From DASSQJ01 sp963772645 (lineage in GTDB: Bacteria > Actinomycetota > Actinomycetes > Actinomycetales > Dermatophilaceae), in NCBI GenBank assembly GCA_963772645.1, contig CAVYYD010000014.1:10452-74451 (forward strand): a stretch of 64,000 nucleotides of DNA, given 5' to 3'. The notes beneath the pieces are model-generated. The model did no database searches and was not told the origin of the DNA. It saw nothing but the letters and a program-made list of their open reading frames with translations. Within the stretch, counting starts at the first letter, position 1; every line of letters starts with the position of its first letter. Both the position numbers and the translations under genes were made by a program. Shown here piece after piece: positions 46,076-54,715 of the stretch.

Positions 46076-48624
46076 TCCGGCCCGGCCTCGACCACGTCCG
46101 GGACGACGGCGTCGGGCTGCTCGATCTCGTCGAACGGGATCGGGTCGGGCACGCCCGCGGTGATCCGGCTGCCGTCCGCCCGGCGGCCCCCGGTGCGGGG
46201 CTTCTTCGCGAGGAGCCCGGCGATGCGGGGGCCGTGGCCGTCGAGGGTCACCACGACCGGGTCGCCACCGACGACGAGCTCCTTGCCGCGGACCAGGACC
46301 GGGACCTCCCGCTCGCCCTGCTCGACGCGCAGCTCGAGGTGCTGCCGGGTCAGCCGGACCCGCAGCCGTGACCCGTGCCAGGAGACGCGGAAGGTCAGCG
46401 CCTCCCACCGGTCGGGCAGGCGCGGGTCGAAGCGGAGCCGGCCGCCGTGGTCGCGCATCCCGCCGAAGCCGGAGACCAGCGCGGCCCAGACCCCGCCGGC
46501 GGAGGCGACGTGGAGGCCGTCGACGGTGTTGTCGTGGAGGTCGGCGAGGTCGACGTAGAGGGCCTGGAGGAAGTACTGGAAGGCGGCGTCGTGGTAGCCC
46601 ACCTCGGCGGCGATGATCGACTGGACGACCGCCGAGAGGGTGGAGTCGCCCGTGGTGATCGGGTCGTAGTACTCGAAGTCGTTGCGCTTCTGGGCTGCGG
46701 TGAACCGGTCGCCCTGGAGGAAGAGGGCGAGGACGACGTCGGCCTGCTTGAGGACCTGGAACCGGTAGATCACGAGTGGGTGGTAGTGCAGCAGCAGCGG
46801 GCGCAGCTCGGCCGGGGTCCGGCTCAGGTCCCAGACCTCCCGGTCGAGGAAGAAGTCGTCCTGCGGGTGGATCTCCAGGCCCTCGTCGAACGGGATGTGC
46901 ATCCCGGCGGCGCAGCGGCGCCACTCCTCGACCTCGCCGTCGTCGATCTCCAGCCGTCGAGCCAGCCGGGCGTACTCCTCCGGGTGCTCGGCCCGCACCC
47001 GGTCGACCGCCATCGCCGCCTGCTCGAGGTTGAGCCGGGCCATGACGTTGGTGAAGAGGTTGTTGTTGACCACGGTCGTGTACTCGTCGGGCCCGGTGAC
47101 ACCGTGGATGTGGAAGCTCGGGGTTCCGTTGCTGCGCCAGAAGCCGAGGTCGGCATAGAGCCGCGCCGTCTCCACGAGGATCGGCAGGCCGTGCCGGACG
47201 AGGAACCCGTCGTCGCCGGTGGCGGCCACGTACTGGGCAAGGGCGTGGGCGACGTCGGCGTCGAGGTGCACCTGCGCGGTCCCTGCTGCGTAGTAGGCGG
47301 ACGCCTCCTCGCCGTTGATCGTGCGCCACGGGAAGAGCGCCCCCCGCTGGGACATCTCCTTGGCCCGCTCGCGCGCCGCCGGCAGCATCCGGCTGCGGGA
47401 CTGGAGCAGGTTCCGCGCGACGTCCGGCTGGGTGTAGGTGAGGAACGGGGCGACGTAGACCTCGCTGTCCCAGAAGTAGTGGCCCTCGTAGCCGGAGCCG
47501 GTGACCCCCTTGGCGGGCACGCCGAGCTGGTCGGAGCGCGCGGTCGCCTGGGCGAGGGTGAACAGGTTGTACCGCACCGCCTGCTGGACCGCCGCGGTGT
47601 CGCGGCCGGGCGAGCTGATCTCGACGTCGCTGCTGGCCCAGAACCGGTCGTACCAGGCGCGCTGCTCGGCGCGGTAGTGCGGGAGGTCGTGCCGGTCGGC
47701 CCGGTCGAGGGTCCGGTCGCAGCGGTCGGCCAGCTCGCGCACCGGCAGGCTGCGGGAGGTGTGGTAGGCGACGAGCTTCTCGACCCGGATCGCGTTGCCC
47801 TCCCGGGCGTCGACCCGCAGCACCATCTTCGCCAGGTCCGGCTCGTCGCGCAGGACCACCTCGCAGAAGTCCGGGGTGCGCACCCGGTGGCTGGCGGCGA
47901 CGGCCACCGTCATCCCGGAGTTCGCGCACCGGTAGCCCAGGGCCATCCGCTGCTCGCCGGCGCTGTGCAGGCGCGGAAGGAGCACCCGCTCGTCGAACCC
48001 GCTCGCCTTGCGCGGGTCGGCCATCGCAGCCCTCGCCTGCGCCGGGGCGTGGTACTCGTCCTCGCCGTCCTGGCGGTTGAGCAGCTGTGAGGAGATGACG
48101 ACCGGGGCGTCGCCGACGAGCATCGTCACCTCGAGGGTCAGCACGGCGAGGTGACGTTGGGTCATCGAGACCATCCGCGTCGACTCGACGCGGACCCGCT
48201 TGCCCGAGGGTGTGCGCCACACCAGCGAGCGGCGCAGGATGCCGTCCCGGAAGTCGAGGCTGCGCTCGTACTCCTCGATGTCGGCCATCCCGATGACGAG
48301 CGGCTCGTCGTCGACGTAGAGCTTCATCAGCTTGGCGTCCGGGACGTTGACGATCGTCTGGCCGGTCCGGGCGAACCCGTAGGCGCCCTCGGCGTGCCGG
48401 ATCGGCCAGGTCTCGTGGAAGCCGTTGACGAAGGTGCCGTGCTCGTGGGCCTCCCGACCCTCCTCGGGGTTGCCCCGCATCCCGATGTAGCCGTTGGCCA
48501 CCGTGAAGAGGGTCTCGGTGACCCCGAGGTCGCCCTGGTCGGGGTCGCACTCGACGAGCCGCCAGGGGTCGGCCGGGAACCGGGTGCGGTCGAGCGGGTC
48601 CGCGGGGACCGGGCCGGTCCTCAC
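46072..48624 (-). CDS. GH65 family disaccharide phosphorylase
   Basis: Phosphorolysis of an alpha-glucosyl disaccharide (trehalose, maltose, kojibiose or nigerose) to beta-glucose-1-phosphate and glucose. 850 residues: N-terminal beta-sandwich (ETLFTVANGYIGMRGNPEEG), (alpha/alpha)6 catalytic barrel with FWDSEVYVAPFLTYTQPD and the general acid Glu in HGVTGPDEYTTVVNNNLFTN, KQADVVLALF (phosphate side) and a C-terminal sheet domain. GTG 48,624 overlaps the stop of the HAD gene (GTGA), so the phosphorylase is co-expressed with a beta-phosphoglucomutase-like enzyme that can turn the product into glucose-6-phosphate. The exact disaccharide cannot be told from motifs. Confidence 0.92.
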   Translation of the reverse strand: MRTGPVPADPLDRTRFPADPWRLVECDPDQGDLGVTETLFTVANGYIGMRGNPEEGREAHEHGTFVNGFHETWPIRHAEGAYGFARTGQTIVNVPDAKLMKLYVDDEPLVIGMADIEEYERSLDFRDGILRRSLVWRTPSGKRVRVESTRMVSMTQRHLAVLTLEVTMLVGDAPVVISSQLLNRQDGEDEYHAPAQARAAMADPRKASGFDERVLLPRLHSAGEQRMALGYRCANSGMTVAVAASHRVRTPDFCEVVLRDEPDLAKMVLRVDAREGNAIRVEKLVAYHTSRSLPVRELADRCDRTLDRADRHDLPHYRAEQRAWYDRFWASSDVEISSPGRDTAAVQQAVRYNLFTLAQATARSDQLGVPAKGVTGSGYEGHYFWDSEVYVAPFLTYTQPDVARNLLQSRSRMLPAARERAKEMSQRGALFPWRTINGEEASAYYAAGTAQVHLDADVAHALAQYVAATGDDGFLVRHGLPILVETARLYADLGFWRSNGTPSFHIHGVTGPDEYTTVVNNNLFTNVMARLNLEQAAMAVDRVRAEHPEEYARLARRLEIDDGEVEEWRRCAAGMHIPFDEGLEIHPQDDFFLDREVWDLSRTPAELRPLLLHYHPLVIYRFQVLKQADVVLALFLQGDRFTAAQKRNDFEYYDPITTGDSTLSAVVQSIIAAEVGYHDAAFQYFLQALYVDLADLHDNTVDGLHVASAGGVWAALVSGFGGMRDHGGRLRFDPRLPDRWEALTFRVSWHGSRLRVRLTRQHLELRVEQGEREVPVLVRGKELVVGGDPVVVTLDGHGPRIAGLLAKKPRTGGRRADGSRITAGVPDPIPFDEIEQPDAVVPDVVEAGPD

Positions 48625-49361
48625 ACGAGCTCGCCGAGGTCGGAGACGACGGCGGTGGCGCCCGCCTCGCGCAGGGCGTCCTCGCCGGCCCCGCGGTCGA
48701 CGCCGACGACGGCGCGGAAACCGCCGGCGGCCCCGGCCCGGACCCCGGAGACGGCGTCCTCGACCACCACGGCGTCCCCGGGAGCGGCCCCGCACTCACG
48801 CGCGGCGTGGAGGAAGGTGTCGGGGGCCGGCTTGCCGGCCAGGCCGAGGGCGGCGGCGACCCTCCCGTCGACGACGCTGACGAAGCGGTCGGCGATCCCG
48901 GCTGCGGCGAGGACGGCGGGCGCGTTCTTCGAGGAGGAGACGACGGCCAGCGGGATGCCGAGCTCGCGCAGGGCGTCGAGCAGCGCCACCGACCCGGGGT
49001 AGGGGTCCACCCCGTCGCGCTCGAGGACCGCGTTGAACGCCTCGTTCTTGCGGTTGCCGAGGCCGCAGACGGTCTCGGCGTCGGGGGGGTCGGAGGGGTG
49101 GCCGTACGGCAGCTCGATGCCGCGCGAGCTCAGGAAGTCCTCGACGCCGTCGTACCGGGGCTTGCCGTCGACGTGGGCGTAGTAGTCCTCGTCGGTGTAC
49201 GGGGAGGTGTCGGCACCCTCGGCGTCGACACCGGCGAGGAAGTCGGTGAACATCTCCGACCATGCGGCCATGTGGACCGTCGCGGTGGGGGTCAGGACGC
49301 CGTCGAGGTCGAAGAGCACCGCGCCGACCTCGGTCCAGGCGGGTGAGCTCGTGGCGTTCAC
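48621..49361 (-). CDS. HAD phosphatase, beta-phosphoglucomutase-like
   Basis: 246 residues. Nucleophile motif GAVLFDLDGVLTPTATVH (DxD with LD-G-V), motif II LAVVSSSKNAPAVLAAAG, Lys of motif III in GLAGKPAPDTFLHAA, and VVVEDAVSGVRAGAAGGF. The cap domain contains a substrate Arg/Lys loop (GLGNRKNEAFNAVL). The linkage to a GH65 phosphorylase and this motif set favour beta-phosphoglucomutase over a plain phosphatase. GTG 49,361 has TACCGT 7 nt upstream, so it is probably a leaderless transcript starting the two-gene operon. Confidence 0.88.
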   Translation of the reverse strand: MNATSSPAWTEVGAVLFDLDGVLTPTATVHMAAWSEMFTDFLAGVDAEGADTSPYTDEDYYAHVDGKPRYDGVEDFLSSRGIELPYGHPSDPPDAETVCGLGNRKNEAFNAVLERDGVDPYPGSVALLDALRELGIPLAVVSSSKNAPAVLAAAGIADRFVSVVDGRVAAALGLAGKPAPDTFLHAARECGAAPGDAVVVEDAVSGVRAGAAGGFRAVVGVDRGAGEDALREAGATAVVSDLGELV

Positions 49362-49368
49362 GGGGCTT

Positions 49369-49374
49369 ACGGTA
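49369..49374 (-). promoter_or_regulatory. leaderless -10 element of the HAD-GH65 operon
   Basis: TACCGT on the minus strand, 7 nt before GTG 49,361. Confidence 0.5.
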
Positions 49375-49446
49375 GGGATGCGGTGGCGCGGCTGGCAACG
49401 AGCGCCCATCCTGCGGCGTGGCGGGTGGGTCCTCGCGGTGCTCCGT

Positions 49447-49452
49447 TACCGT
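49447..49452 (+). promoter_or_regulatory. leaderless -10 element of the MarR gene at 49,460
   Basis: TACCGT lies 7 nt before GTG 49,460. The same hexamer serves the divergent HAD gene about 75 nt away. Confidence 0.5.
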
Positions 49453-49459
49453 GCTCGGT

Positions 49460-49975
49460 GTGAGCGAGCCGGTCCGCCTCCCGTTCGACCCGATCGAGCG
49501 GGCCCGGGAGCTGTGGGTGGCTCGCTGGGGCGCGGGCTCGCGGGCCGAGGAGATGGCCACGGCCACGTCGGTGATGCGGGTCCAGCAGCTCCTCCTCGGC
49601 CGGTTCGACGCCATCGCCGGCCGGCACGCGCTGACCTTCGCCCGCTACGAGGCGCTGGTCCTGCTCACCTTCAGCCGCGAGGGCCGGCTGTCGATGTCCC
49701 GGATCGGGGAGCGGCTCATGGTCCACCCGACGAGCGCGACGAACATCGTCCAGCGGCTCGTCGCCCAGGGGTTCGTGGAGCGGGTGCCCAACCCACTGGA
49801 CCGCCGGGGTGCCTTCGCGGTGATCACCGAGGCCGGACGGGAGGCGATGGAGGCGGTGACGGCCGACCTGGAGGAGGTGGACTTCGGGCTCGGGATGCTC
49901 GACGCCGACGAGCACCGGATGCTCTTCCGGCTGCTGCGCGAGGTCCGGGTCGGGGCGCGCGACTTCCTGCCCTGA
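49460..49975 (+). CDS. MarR-family transcriptional regulator
   Basis: 171 residues. A longer N-terminal helix region (LPFDPIERARELWVARWGAG), then VMRVQQLLLGRFDAIAGRH, the winged helix GRLSMSRIGERLMVHPTSATNIVQRLVAQGFVERVPNPLDRRG, with the DxR wing signature as PLDRRGAFAVITEAGREAM. Target unknown; it is divergent from the GH65/HAD operon, which is therefore one candidate. GTG 49,460 fits the leaderless pattern. Confidence 0.86.
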   Translation: MSEPVRLPFDPIERARELWVARWGAGSRAEEMATATSVMRVQQLLLGRFDAIAGRHALTFARYEALVLLTFSREGRLSMSRIGERLMVHPTSATNIVQRLVAQGFVERVPNPLDRRGAFAVITEAGREAMEAVTADLEEVDFGLGMLDADEHRMLFRLLREVRVGARDFLP

Positions 49976-50114
49976 GCACGTGACCGGGGTCACCCGCGGC
50001 GGCCGGGGGATTTGTCGGGGGGCCCGCGCGTTTGTCATGGTGGACGGCAGCCCTGTCCGGGCCAGCGCCGCGCAGGGCGCCCCGGACCCCCTGAAGACCC
50101 CGGAGGACACCCCC

Positions 50115-50786
50115 ATGGTCCGCATCGTCACGCGCGCCGTCGGAGCGCTCCTGGCCCTCGTCGGCCTGGCGCTCGCCGCCGTCGGCGTCTGGTTCGCGAC
50201 CCAGCTCGGGGGGTCGGGCACCGCGACGTTCACCCTGTCGCCGCGCGGGGGCGACCCGGTGGTCCTTCGCCCCGACGTGCTCAACCGGGTCGACGCCGAC
50301 CTCACCGTGACGGCGACGCCGAGCGCCGGCGGCCGGGTGTGGGTGGCCCTGGCCAACCCGTCCGACGCCACGGCGGTGCTCGGGAAGTCCCGGCACCTCG
50401 AGGTCACCGGGGTCTCCGTGCGCGACTGGGCACTGACCGCCGCCACGACCGGCACCGGGCAGGCCCCCGACCTGCCGAGCGCCGAGCTGTGGCGCAACGA
50501 GGACGACGGCAAGGCAGCGGTGGCGATGCGGGTCGTCCAGGCCCAGGGCCCCGAGACCGTCGTCATCGCCGCGGAGCAGGGCACCGTCGAGAAGGTCACG
50601 ATGACGGTCACCGACAAGACGTGGTTCGTCGAGGCCGTCGTCGCCGCCCTCGTCGGCCTCTTCCTCCTCGTCGTCGGGCTCGTCCTGCTCTGGCCACGGC
50701 GTCCACGGCCCGCCGCGCCTCCCGCAGCGGCAGCACCCGCGACCGAGACCGCCCCGACCCCCACCTCGAAGGAGGCCACGCCGTGA
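50115..50786 (+). CDS. hypothetical protein with two membrane helices and an extracytoplasmic domain
   Basis: 223 residues. A first hydrophobic helix (about 5-31, LLALVGLALAAVGVWFATQL), an extracytoplasmic domain of ~140 residues rich in beta strands (SPRGGDPVVLRPDVLNRVD, TVIIAAEQ-like strands), a second helix (VVAALVGLFLLVVGLVLLW) and a Pro/Ala-rich tail. No known family. ATG 50,115; an upstream in-frame extension is ignored because it would need read-through of an unstructured Arg/Gly segment. Followed by a lipoprotein gene with GTGA overlap. Confidence 0.7.
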   Translation: MVRIVTRAVGALLALVGLALAAVGVWFATQLGGSGTATFTLSPRGGDPVVLRPDVLNRVDADLTVTATPSAGGRVWVALANPSDATAVLGKSRHLEVTGVSVRDWALTAATTGTGQAPDLPSAELWRNEDDGKAAVAMRVVQAQGPETVVIAAEQGTVEKVTMTVTDKTWFVEAVVAALVGLFLLVVGLVLLWPRRPRPAAPPAAAAPATETAPTPTSKEATP

Positions 50787-51790
50787 GCCGACGGACCACC
50801 CGCCGTGCCGGCGCCGCCGCCACCGTCCTCGCCGCCGCCCTCGCCCTCGCCGGGTGCGGAGCCACCGACGCCCTGGTCGGGCTGCACCCGGCCCCGGCCG
50901 AGGAGACCTCCGCGGCCCCGCTCGACACCGAGGGCGCGACCGTCATCGCCGCCCGGCTGCTCGGCGAGGCCCGCGCGGCCGCCGGCACCAAGGGGGAGGC
51001 GGGGAAGAAGGCCCGCGCGGAGGCGCTCAGCGGCGACGCGCTGACCCTCGCCGACGCCGCCGCCGAGCGCGGCGTCGCCGACACCACCGCCCCGGAGCTG
51101 GCCAAGGAGCCCCAGCCCACCGTCGTCGCCCAGTCCCGCGGGCGGGGCTGGCCCCGCGCCATCCTCGCGACCACCCTCGACGAGACGACGAACACCCAGT
51201 ACCTGCACGTCATGGTGTCCACCACCCCCCAGACCCGGTTCACCATCGTCGAGAGCATCCCGATGCTCGGCGGTGCCGAGCTGCCGGCCATCGGGGCCGA
51301 GCGGGTCGGTGCGCCGTTCGTCGACGTCAGCGACGGCGAGGCGCTCGTCATGGCCCCGGACGCGGCGTTCTCGGCGTACGCGGCCGCGATCGCGTACCCG
51401 AAGCCGAAGACCTCGGACAAGGTCGCCACGGACGACTCCTTCTCGCAGGCGCTCAAGGCCTCGGCCGACGCGCAGAGCAAGGCGCTGAAGAAGCTCGGCA
51501 AGCTGGCCCAGAAGCACGAGCCGCAGCTCGGTCACGCGGTGGCCTTCCGGCTCGCCGGCGGCGGGGTCGTCGCGTTCGGGCTGATGAAGCGGACCGACAC
51601 GATCACCGTCGCCAAGGGCGCCAAGGAGCTCGTCCTGCCGGCCGAGTACGCCAAGGTCGTCGGCAAGCGCAAGGTCACCACGTCGGTCACCCTGACCACG
51701 CTTGAGCCGATCATCCTCGTCGTACCGACCGAGGGGGCGGCGCACGTCATCGGCGCGAGCGAGCTGCTCGTGTCCGGCAAGGGCTCCTGA
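50783..51790 (+). CDS. putative lipoprotein
   Basis: 335 residues with an export signal ending in the lipobox LALAGC (Cys at about residue 25), so the mature protein is expected to be tethered to the outer face of the membrane. The body has GRGWPRAILATTLDETTNTQ, PFVDVSDGEALVMAPDAAF and a Lys-rich C-terminal half; no catalytic motif recognised. Comparable actinobacterial lipoproteins are annotated only as hypothetical. Translationally coupled to the membrane protein before it, suggesting the two act together at the cell surface. Confidence 0.75.
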   Translation: MSRRTTRRAGAAATVLAAALALAGCGATDALVGLHPAPAEETSAAPLDTEGATVIAARLLGEARAAAGTKGEAGKKARAEALSGDALTLADAAAERGVADTTAPELAKEPQPTVVAQSRGRGWPRAILATTLDETTNTQYLHVMVSTTPQTRFTIVESIPMLGGAELPAIGAERVGAPFVDVSDGEALVMAPDAAFSAYAAAIAYPKPKTSDKVATDDSFSQALKASADAQSKALKKLGKLAQKHEPQLGHAVAFRLAGGGVVAFGLMKRTDTITVAKGAKELVLPAEYAKVVGKRKVTTSVTLTTLEPIILVVPTEGAAHVIGASELLVSGKGS

Positions 51791-51854
51791 CCCCGCGACG
51801 GCTCGTCGCACCCGGGCGCGGACGCGCCCCCGACCCTGAGGAAGAATCGCACCC

Positions 51855-52850
51855 ATGAGCGAGACACCCCACCCCGCGGGGACCCGCGGAGCCGTCGACC
51901 TGTCCTCCGTCTCGGCGATGACCGCGCCGTCCGGCGCCACCTCTGGCAGCGGGATGCCGGCCGGCCCGGTGCCGGGCCAGCGCCCCACCCCGCCCGCGCC
52001 GGTCCCCGACGGGCTCGTCGTCGAGGTGACGGCCGCGAACCTCCAGCAGGCCCTCAACCGCACCGTCCAGGTCGCGGGTGTCCTCGTCCTGTGGTCCTCG
52101 GCGCACCCGCAGACGCGCCAGCTCGTCGACACGGTGGCCAGGGTCGCCGCGAGCCACGGCGGCCGGGTCCTCGTCCTCACCGCCGACCTCAGCGCCTCCC
52201 CGGAGCTGCTCCAGGCGTTCCAGCCGCTGCTGACCCAGGCGTTCGGGCAGCCGACCGTGCCGGCCACGTTCGGCCTGCTCCAGGGCCAGCCGGTGCCGCT
52301 CTTCCCCGGCCTGGCGCCCGAGGACCAGGTCCGGCTCGCCCTCGACCAGCTCATCCAGGCGGCGGTCCAGAACGGCATCACCGGCCGGGTCGACCTCGGC
52401 CCGGTCCCGGGGCAGGAGGACGGCGACGAGGCGCCGCTCTCGCCGCTGCACCAGGAGGCCTTCGACGCGATCGAGCGCGGGGACCTCGACGCCGCGGTCG
52501 CCGCGTACCAGCGCGCCCTGGTCGAGGACCCCAAGGACGCCGACGCCGAGGCCGGCCTGGCCCAGGTACGGCTGCTCGAGCGGACCCGCGGCGCCGACCT
52601 CGCCGCGGCCCGCGCCGCCGCGGCCGCCGACCCCGGCGACCTCGACGCGGCGTTCCTCGTCGCGGACCTCGACCTGCTCGGCGGCCACGTCGAGGACGCG
52701 TTCACCCGGCTGCTCGACCTCGTGCGGGCGACGGCCGGGGAGGAGCGCGACCGGGTGCGCACCCACCTGCTGGGGCTCTTCACGGTCGTCGGCAACCACG
52801 ACGAGCGGGTCCGCAAGGGGCGCACCGCCCTGATGAGCGCCCTGTTCTGA
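51855..52850 (+). CDS. thioredoxin-fold TPR protein (CnoX/YbbN-like co-chaperone)
   Basis: 331 residues. Pro/Ala-rich N-terminus, a thioredoxin fold (about 60-160: VAGVLVLWSSAHPQTRQLVD, VPATFGLLQGQPVPLFPG with the cis-Pro), and C-terminal TPR helices (LHQEAFDAIERGDLDAAVAA, HVEDAFTRLLDLVRA). The CxxC active site is replaced by SAHPQ, so it cannot do thiol redox chemistry. This matches actinobacterial YbbN/tetratricopeptide co-chaperones. ATG 51,855 follows TGAGGAAGA. Confidence 0.88.
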   Translation: MSETPHPAGTRGAVDLSSVSAMTAPSGATSGSGMPAGPVPGQRPTPPAPVPDGLVVEVTAANLQQALNRTVQVAGVLVLWSSAHPQTRQLVDTVARVAASHGGRVLVLTADLSASPELLQAFQPLLTQAFGQPTVPATFGLLQGQPVPLFPGLAPEDQVRLALDQLIQAAVQNGITGRVDLGPVPGQEDGDEAPLSPLHQEAFDAIERGDLDAAVAAYQRALVEDPKDADAEAGLAQVRLLERTRGADLAAARAAAAADPGDLDAAFLVADLDLLGGHVEDAFTRLLDLVRATAGEERDRVRTHLLGLFTVVGNHDERVRKGRTALMSALF

Positions 52851-52852
52851 CG

Positions 52853-53905
52853 GTGGGTGCGCAGGTCCTCCACGACCGGCTCCGCTTCGAGTACGCCGCG
52901 GACGACCCGTCGGTCACCGCGGTGGCCCTCGACTGCGAGCGGGCGGTGGCGGGGCCCCGGGGGTTTGACCCGCCGCGGCGGCTGCTGGGTGCTCGACGTC
53001 CCCCGGCCGGCGCTCCAGCGCCTCGAGTACCGCTTCGCCGTGACCCGCGGCGGCCACCGCGAGGTGGTCCTCGACCCGGGCAACGCGCGCACCGTGCCGA
53101 CCGCGTTCGGGGACCGGTCGGTGCTCGAGCTGCCCGGCTACGCACCGCCGTGGTGGCTCTCGGCCCCGAGCGTGCCGGGGCGGCTGGAGCCGGTGGCGGT
53201 GGAGGGCGAGACGGTCCACCACGTCCCGGTCACGGTGTGGTCCCCCGGGGGCCTCGAGACCGGCCGGCCGGCGCCGCTGCTCCTGGTCCACGACGGGCCC
53301 GGAGTACGACCTGCTCGCCGGCATCACGACCTATGCCGGCGCCCTGGTGGCCGCCGGTGACCTCCCCCCGCACCGGGTCGCCCTGGCCCACCCGGTCCTG
53401 CGGGACGCCTGGTACTCCGGGTCGCCGCGCTACCTGCGCACGGTCGCCGACGCCGGGCTCGACCGGATCGGGGAGCGCTGGCCGGTGGCCGGCCCGGTCG
53501 TCGTCATGGGGGCGAGCCTCGGCGGCCTGACCGCGCTGCTCCTCGGCCTCTTCGCGGCTCCCCGGGTCGGCGGCGTGTTCGCGCAGTCGGGGTCGTTCTT
53601 CCAGGTGCGCCACGACGACTCCGAGAGCGGCTTCCCCTACTTCGACCGCATCTCCCGGGCCGTCCAGCAGGTGCTCGACACCCGGCACCGCGACCACCAC
53701 CTCGTCGTCGGGATGACCTGCGGCGCCCTCGAGGACAACGCGGCGAACAACCGGGACATGGCCTCGGCCCTGCGCCGGGCGGGCCACGAGGTCACCTATC
53801 GCGAGGTCGCCGACCTGCACAACTACATGGCGTGGCGGGACGCGTTCGACCCCGACGCTCACCGAGGTCCTGCAGCGGACCTGGGACGGCGCTGCACGGC
53901 GCTGA
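52853..53905 (+). pseudogene. enterochelin-esterase-like alpha/beta hydrolase, three indels
   Basis: About 350 residues after repair. N-terminal beta domain (VLHDRLRFEYAADDPSVTAV, EYRFAVTRGGHREVVLDPGN), then an esterase-D/Fes type catalytic domain with HVPVTVWSP, a nucleophile elbow VVVMGASLGGLTALLLGLFA, and VADLHNYMAWRDAF with the likely catalytic His. Single-base insertions near 52,975, 53,300 and 53,857 move the frame three times and add up to one codon. First gene of a compact esterase-esterase-ATP-grasp group. GTG 52,853 lies 2 nt after the previous stop. Confidence 0.75.
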
Positions 53906-53926
53906 CCCGGCCGGCCCCTGCCCACC

Positions 53927-53932
53927 TAGGGT
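53927..53932 (+). promoter_or_regulatory. leaderless -10 element of the second esterase gene
   Basis: TAGGGT lies 8 nt before ATG 53,941. Confidence 0.45.
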
Positions 53933-53940
53933 GGGGTGGC

Positions 53941-54687
53941 ATGGAGCGGCGCAGCGTCCGTCTCGGGGTCCCGGGCCACGACGCGGACCTCGAGGTCGTC
54001 CGGCACGGCCACTGGGGGCGCCCGGTGCTCCTCTTCCCCGCCGAGGGCGGCTCCGCGGGGGACGCCGAGGGCAACGGGATGCTCGCTGCGGTGGCCGGCC
54101 TCGTCGAGGCGGGCCGGGCCAGCCTGTTCTGCGTCGACGCCCTCGACGGCTGGGCCTGGTCGGACACCTCACTGCCGACCGAGGAGCGGGCCCGGCGGGC
54201 CGGCGCGTACTCCGCCTGGCTCTCCGAGCGCGTCATCCCGTGGATCCGCGCCGAGTGCGGCGAGGACGCCGAGATCGTCACCGTCGGGGTCTCCCTCGGT
54301 GCCTACCACGCGGTGCACCTGACCTTGACCCGTGCCGACGCGGCACCCTTGGCGATCGGGCTCTCCGGCAACTACGACCCCACGACGTGGAACGGCTGGG
54401 GCGAGCTCGGGGACGCGACCTTCTTCGCCAACCCGATGGCGTACGTGGCCACCATGGAGGGCGAGCACCTCGCATGGGTGCGCTCGCGGGTCAGCATCCT
54501 CCTCGTCGTCGGCCAGGGGGCCTTCGAGGTCTCGCCCACCCGGGCCCTGCCGGGCACCCACGAGTTCGCCGACCTGCTGTCCCGCAGGGGGATCCGCCAT
54601 GAGCTCGACGTCTGGGGGTACGACAGCGCCCACGACTGGCCCTGGTGGCAGCGCCAGCTGGCCCACCACCTGCCCCGCTTCGTCTGA
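53941..54687 (+). CDS. esterase-family alpha/beta hydrolase
   Basis: 248 residues of the Fes/esterase-D-like group: RRSVRLGVPGHDADLEVVRH, GRPVLLFPAEGGSAGDAEGN, the nucleophile elbow VTVGVSLGAYHAVHLTL (GxSxG) and C-terminal WGYDSAHDWPWWQRQLAHHL with the catalytic His. Only remotely similar to the esterase just before it, so not a simple duplication. It has its own TAGGGT -10 but also sits 35 nt after the previous gene. Substrate unknown; the ATP-grasp partner suggests an amide or ester natural product. Confidence 0.85.
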   Translation: MERRSVRLGVPGHDADLEVVRHGHWGRPVLLFPAEGGSAGDAEGNGMLAAVAGLVEAGRASLFCVDALDGWAWSDTSLPTEERARRAGAYSAWLSERVIPWIRAECGEDAEIVTVGVSLGAYHAVHLTLTRADAAPLAIGLSGNYDPTTWNGWGELGDATFFANPMAYVATMEGEHLAWVRSRVSILLVVGQGAFEVSPTRALPGTHEFADLLSRRGIRHELDVWGYDSAHDWPWWQRQLAHHLPRFV

Positions 54688-54715
54688 GCACCCGCCCCAC
54701 CCCGAAGGAGACCCG

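Noticed and set aside
49367..53092. A 1,241-codon minus-strand open frame antisense to MarR, lipoprotein and YbbN genes
   Set aside because: Low-complexity composition without motifs; the opposite strand carries recognised families with ribosome sites.
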